64,000 bases of DNA, taken from assembly GCF_009659535.1 (NCBI RefSeq), contig NZ_VJZZ01000006.1, positions 334,189 through 398,188 of the forward strand. Direction: 5' to 3'. Both the position numbers and the translations under genes were made by a program. This document shows, one piece after another, positions 62,344 through 64,000 of this stretch. The notes below the pieces were generated by a model. The model searched no databases and had not been told where the DNA came from. It saw only the letters and a program-made list of their open reading frames with translations. Source of the stretch: Aggregicoccus sp. 17bor-14 (GTDB lineage: Bacteria; Myxococcota; Myxococcia; Myxococcales; Myxococcaceae). The first letter of the stretch is position 1; each line of letters begins with the position of its first letter.

Positions 62344-63645
62344 CTAATCGTGCTTCCCCACGACGACCTTCATCAGGAAGGCATCAGACATCGGCCAGCC
62401 ACCCACCGCAGGTGACTCCACGCGGCGCGTGCCGAAGTAGACGACGCCCGAGTACGAACCCGCGACGAGGAGCGCTCCGTCACTCGTCGCAGCGAGCGAG
62501 GAGGGGTTGACGTTACCCGGCTCGGCGCCACAGCGCGCATCCGCGAGGGGCTGCTCGGCCTGCAGATTGCCACTTGCGTCGAGGACCAGCAGGTGGCTGC
62601 CTCCGCAGGCGGTGCCGCGCAGCAGCGCGAGGCCCCCGCCGGGAAGACCCGCGGCGATGCGCCCATAGGCGGGAACGAACTGTGCCCACCGGGGCGCCCC
62701 CGCGGCGGTCGCGGCCAGCGCAAACGCGGCGACGACGGACTGGCCGGTCGGGCCCATCTGCTCGTACGTGAGCTCGCTGCTTCCCCAGTGTGCGCGGCCA
62801 TGCAGGCTTCCGAGCAGGTACACGCCTCCGCTGCCGTCGAGCACCAAGCGCACGACATCGACGATCTCGGCCTCCGGCAGCACCGGCGTGCTCCACAGCA
62901 GCTCACCCGAGGGGCTGAGCTTCAGCAGGTGGCGGCCCGTCCCAACCAGCTGGCGCGCACCGAGGCGCACCGGTCCCCGCTCCACGTAGAGCACCGCGTT
63001 GCCTCGCTCATCGAAGGCGCCTGCCCGGATGGAAGACCCGGAGCTACCTTGGAGCTCCTGCACCACGTGCCCCTGCGCATCGATGACCTGGCCGAGCAGG
63101 GAGGCCGTGCTGAACTCGGGCAGCACGAGCGCGGTGCCTAGCGGAGAGGCGACGACGCCATCGCGCCAGATGGAGACGAGGCGCGGCAGGGAGAGGCTCG
63201 CGACCAGCTCCCCGCGGGGACTGACGCGATGGATGCGCGCACCCGACTGGGGCCAGACGAGCGCCTCGCCTGACGCGGTCACCGCGGGAGCGTCCGAGCC
63301 ATCCTCCCGGGCAGGGAGGTCGAGCGACCACGCGAGCGCGCCCTCCGGGTCGTAGCGGCGCACGCTCGCCTTCGACTCGGAGCCCAGGATGCTGCGCAGC
63401 TCCGCGACAGCGCCACCATCGGGAGCAGCGGCTGCGAAGAAGTCCGTGTGCTCCGCGCCAGGCACGGTGATGAGCCACTCGGAGGCAGGCTTCGGCGTCG
63501 AGGCAGGCGTGGTGTCGGGAGGGGTCTCGGCGGGGGCTGCTGGAGGCGCTTCAGGGGGCTGCTCCCAGCCCGCGCTCTGAGGCGCGCCTCCGCAGCCACC
63601 GAGAACTGCCACTGCCGCCGCCACTGCGAGTGCCGCACGAACCAT
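62344..63645 (-). CDS. Lipoprotein, propeller-like
   Basis: 433 residues: signal MVRAALAVAAAVAVLGGCGG (lipobox LGGC), a long Pro/Ala/Thr spacer (about 22-55), then repeated strand pairs such as GALAWSLDLPA, GELVASLSLPR, GSGGVYLLGSLHGRAHWG and DGALLVAGSYSGVVYFG, similar to the SBBP/PQQ-like propeller lipoproteins common in myxobacteria. Two cysteines (CGG, RCG) may bond. Function unknown; outer-membrane or periplasmic. Confidence 0.82.
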   Translation of the reverse strand: MVRAALAVAAAVAVLGGCGGAPQSAGWEQPPEAPPAAPAETPPDTTPASTPKPASEWLITVPGAEHTDFFAAAAPDGGAVAELRSILGSESKASVRRYDPEGALAWSLDLPAREDGSDAPAVTASGEALVWPQSGARIHRVSPRGELVASLSLPRLVSIWRDGVVASPLGTALVLPEFSTASLLGQVIDAQGHVVQELQGSSGSSIRAGAFDERGNAVLYVERGPVRLGARQLVGTGRHLLKLSPSGELLWSTPVLPEAEIVDVVRLVLDGSGGVYLLGSLHGRAHWGSSELTYEQMGPTGQSVVAAFALAATAAGAPRWAQFVPAYGRIAAGLPGGGLALLRGTACGGSHLLVLDASGNLQAEQPLADARCGAEPGNVNPSSLAATSDGALLVAGSYSGVVYFGTRRVESPAVGGWPMSDAFLMKVVVGKHD

Positions 63646-63835
63646 GGCCCGCCCGTCCTTCCCGTTCCCCGAACCGCACGCCAGGGTGGGAATTCACCCC
63701 ACGGGAAGGAAGCCCAGCGGCGGGCGGCTGTTCAGAAGTCGGGTGGCTCGAGGGCTCGGGCGGAGGGCAGCGGACACTGTGCTGCCCTGGGGGCCGGAGT
63801 TGTGCGGGGAGGGACGCGGGCTCGCAGCCCCACGT

Positions 63836-63870
63836 CCCTCACCCCGACCCTCTCCCAGAGGGAGAGGGAG
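63836..63870 (-). repeat. REP-like dispersed repeat, copy 4
   Basis: CCCTCACCCCGA then CCCTCTCCC AGA GGGAGAGGG, same inverted orientation as copy 3, in the 332-bp gap 63646-63977 before the last gene. This gap holds no other feature I can name. Confidence 0.75.
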
Positions 63871-63977
63871 GACACGGCTAGTTGGACTGCGCGAGATGCA
63901 GAAGGGCTCGCACGGGGTGTGCGCCCGGGAGGTAGGCGAGAGGGCTGGCGTGTTGCATCCCTGAGGAGGCACACGTC

Positions 63978-64000
63978 ATGGCCCGAGCTGCTGCTGCTGC
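63978..64000 (+). CDS. Start of a gene cut by the window edge
   Basis: An ATG preceded by GAGGAGGC at ideal spacing (63963-63970) starts MARAAAAA at the right edge. Only seven to eight codons are visible. The strong ribosome site makes it likely real; nothing can be said of its product. Confidence 0.45.

Overview
The window is one continuous stretch of very GC-rich DNA (roughly 70% G+C by eye, strong G/C bias at third codon positions) from what looks like a Myxococcota chromosome, most likely suborder Cystobacterineae (Myxococcaceae/Archangiaceae type). The inference rests on content: many orphan multi-domain sensor kinases and response regulators, a KaiC-like tandem ATPase fused by overlap to a CheY-like protein, a Ser/Thr kinase with PilZ-like and J-like C-terminal domains, stand-alone PilZ proteins, several sigma-54 (-24/-12) promoters, many lipoproteins, and a MopE-like CNGxDDDxDG motif. 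No rRNA, tRNA, CRISPR array, insertion sequence or phage gene was seen.

Layout. 1-5.1 kb: end of a secreted protein gene, an EamA-type exporter, a small secreted protein, and a lipoprotein/TAT protein pair (DUF1588-like CxxCH protein plus DUF1501-like protein) behind a 23-bp perfect palindrome. 5.1-23.2 kb: signalling region with KaiC-like ATPase + receiver, a receiver/degenerate-kinase hybrid, a small wHTH protein with two small membrane proteins, PilZ protein, Ser/Thr kinase, ABC1 kinase, a 1395-residue sensor kinase, a NAD(P)-binding protein, a NarL-type regulator and a PAS-GAF kinase. 23.4-31.3 kb: propeller lipoprotein, LtrA, CotH-like lipoprotein, PilZ protein, RapA-like SNF2 ATPase. 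31.3-37.4 kb: two paralogous 809-residue ABC permeases, each behind the same sigma-54 promoter and paired upstream sites, separated by a wrecked histidine kinase gene. 37.4-40.8 kb: methyltransferase, OsmC, AraC regulator, patatin lipoprotein, repeat-containing small lipoprotein. 40.87-41.11 kb: the most striking intergenic region, with an activator-site array, a near-consensus sigma-54 promoter, and about 100 nt folding into stem-loops that end in a terminator, i.e. a probable sRNA gene with the architecture described for the Myxococcus developmental sRNA Pxr. 41.3-49.5 kb: hydrolases, a peptidase, VOC proteins, regulators and a tandem pair of RlaP-type nucleotidyltransferases. 49.5-50.1 kb: gene-free stretch with two palindromes. 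50.1-60.3 kb: aromatic amino acid hydroxylase, LysR, then a lipid-type locus (SDR, TetR, FabH-like protein, lipoprotein, outer-membrane barrel, lipoprotein hydrolase, acyl-CoA ligase). 60.4-62.3 kb: a gene of clearly lower G+C, probably acquired. 62.3-64 kb: lipoprotein, a repeat, and the start of one more gene.

Working together: the lipid locus (52.7-60.3 kb) reads as one controlled unit with a TetR repressor whose predicted operator lies on its own start codon. The sigma-54 sites at 23.3, 31.5, 34.9 and 41.0 kb suggest that a lipoprotein, two permeases and an sRNA respond to enhancer-binding activators, which in myxobacteria commonly act in starvation and development. A short REP-like inverted repeat recurs four times between genes.
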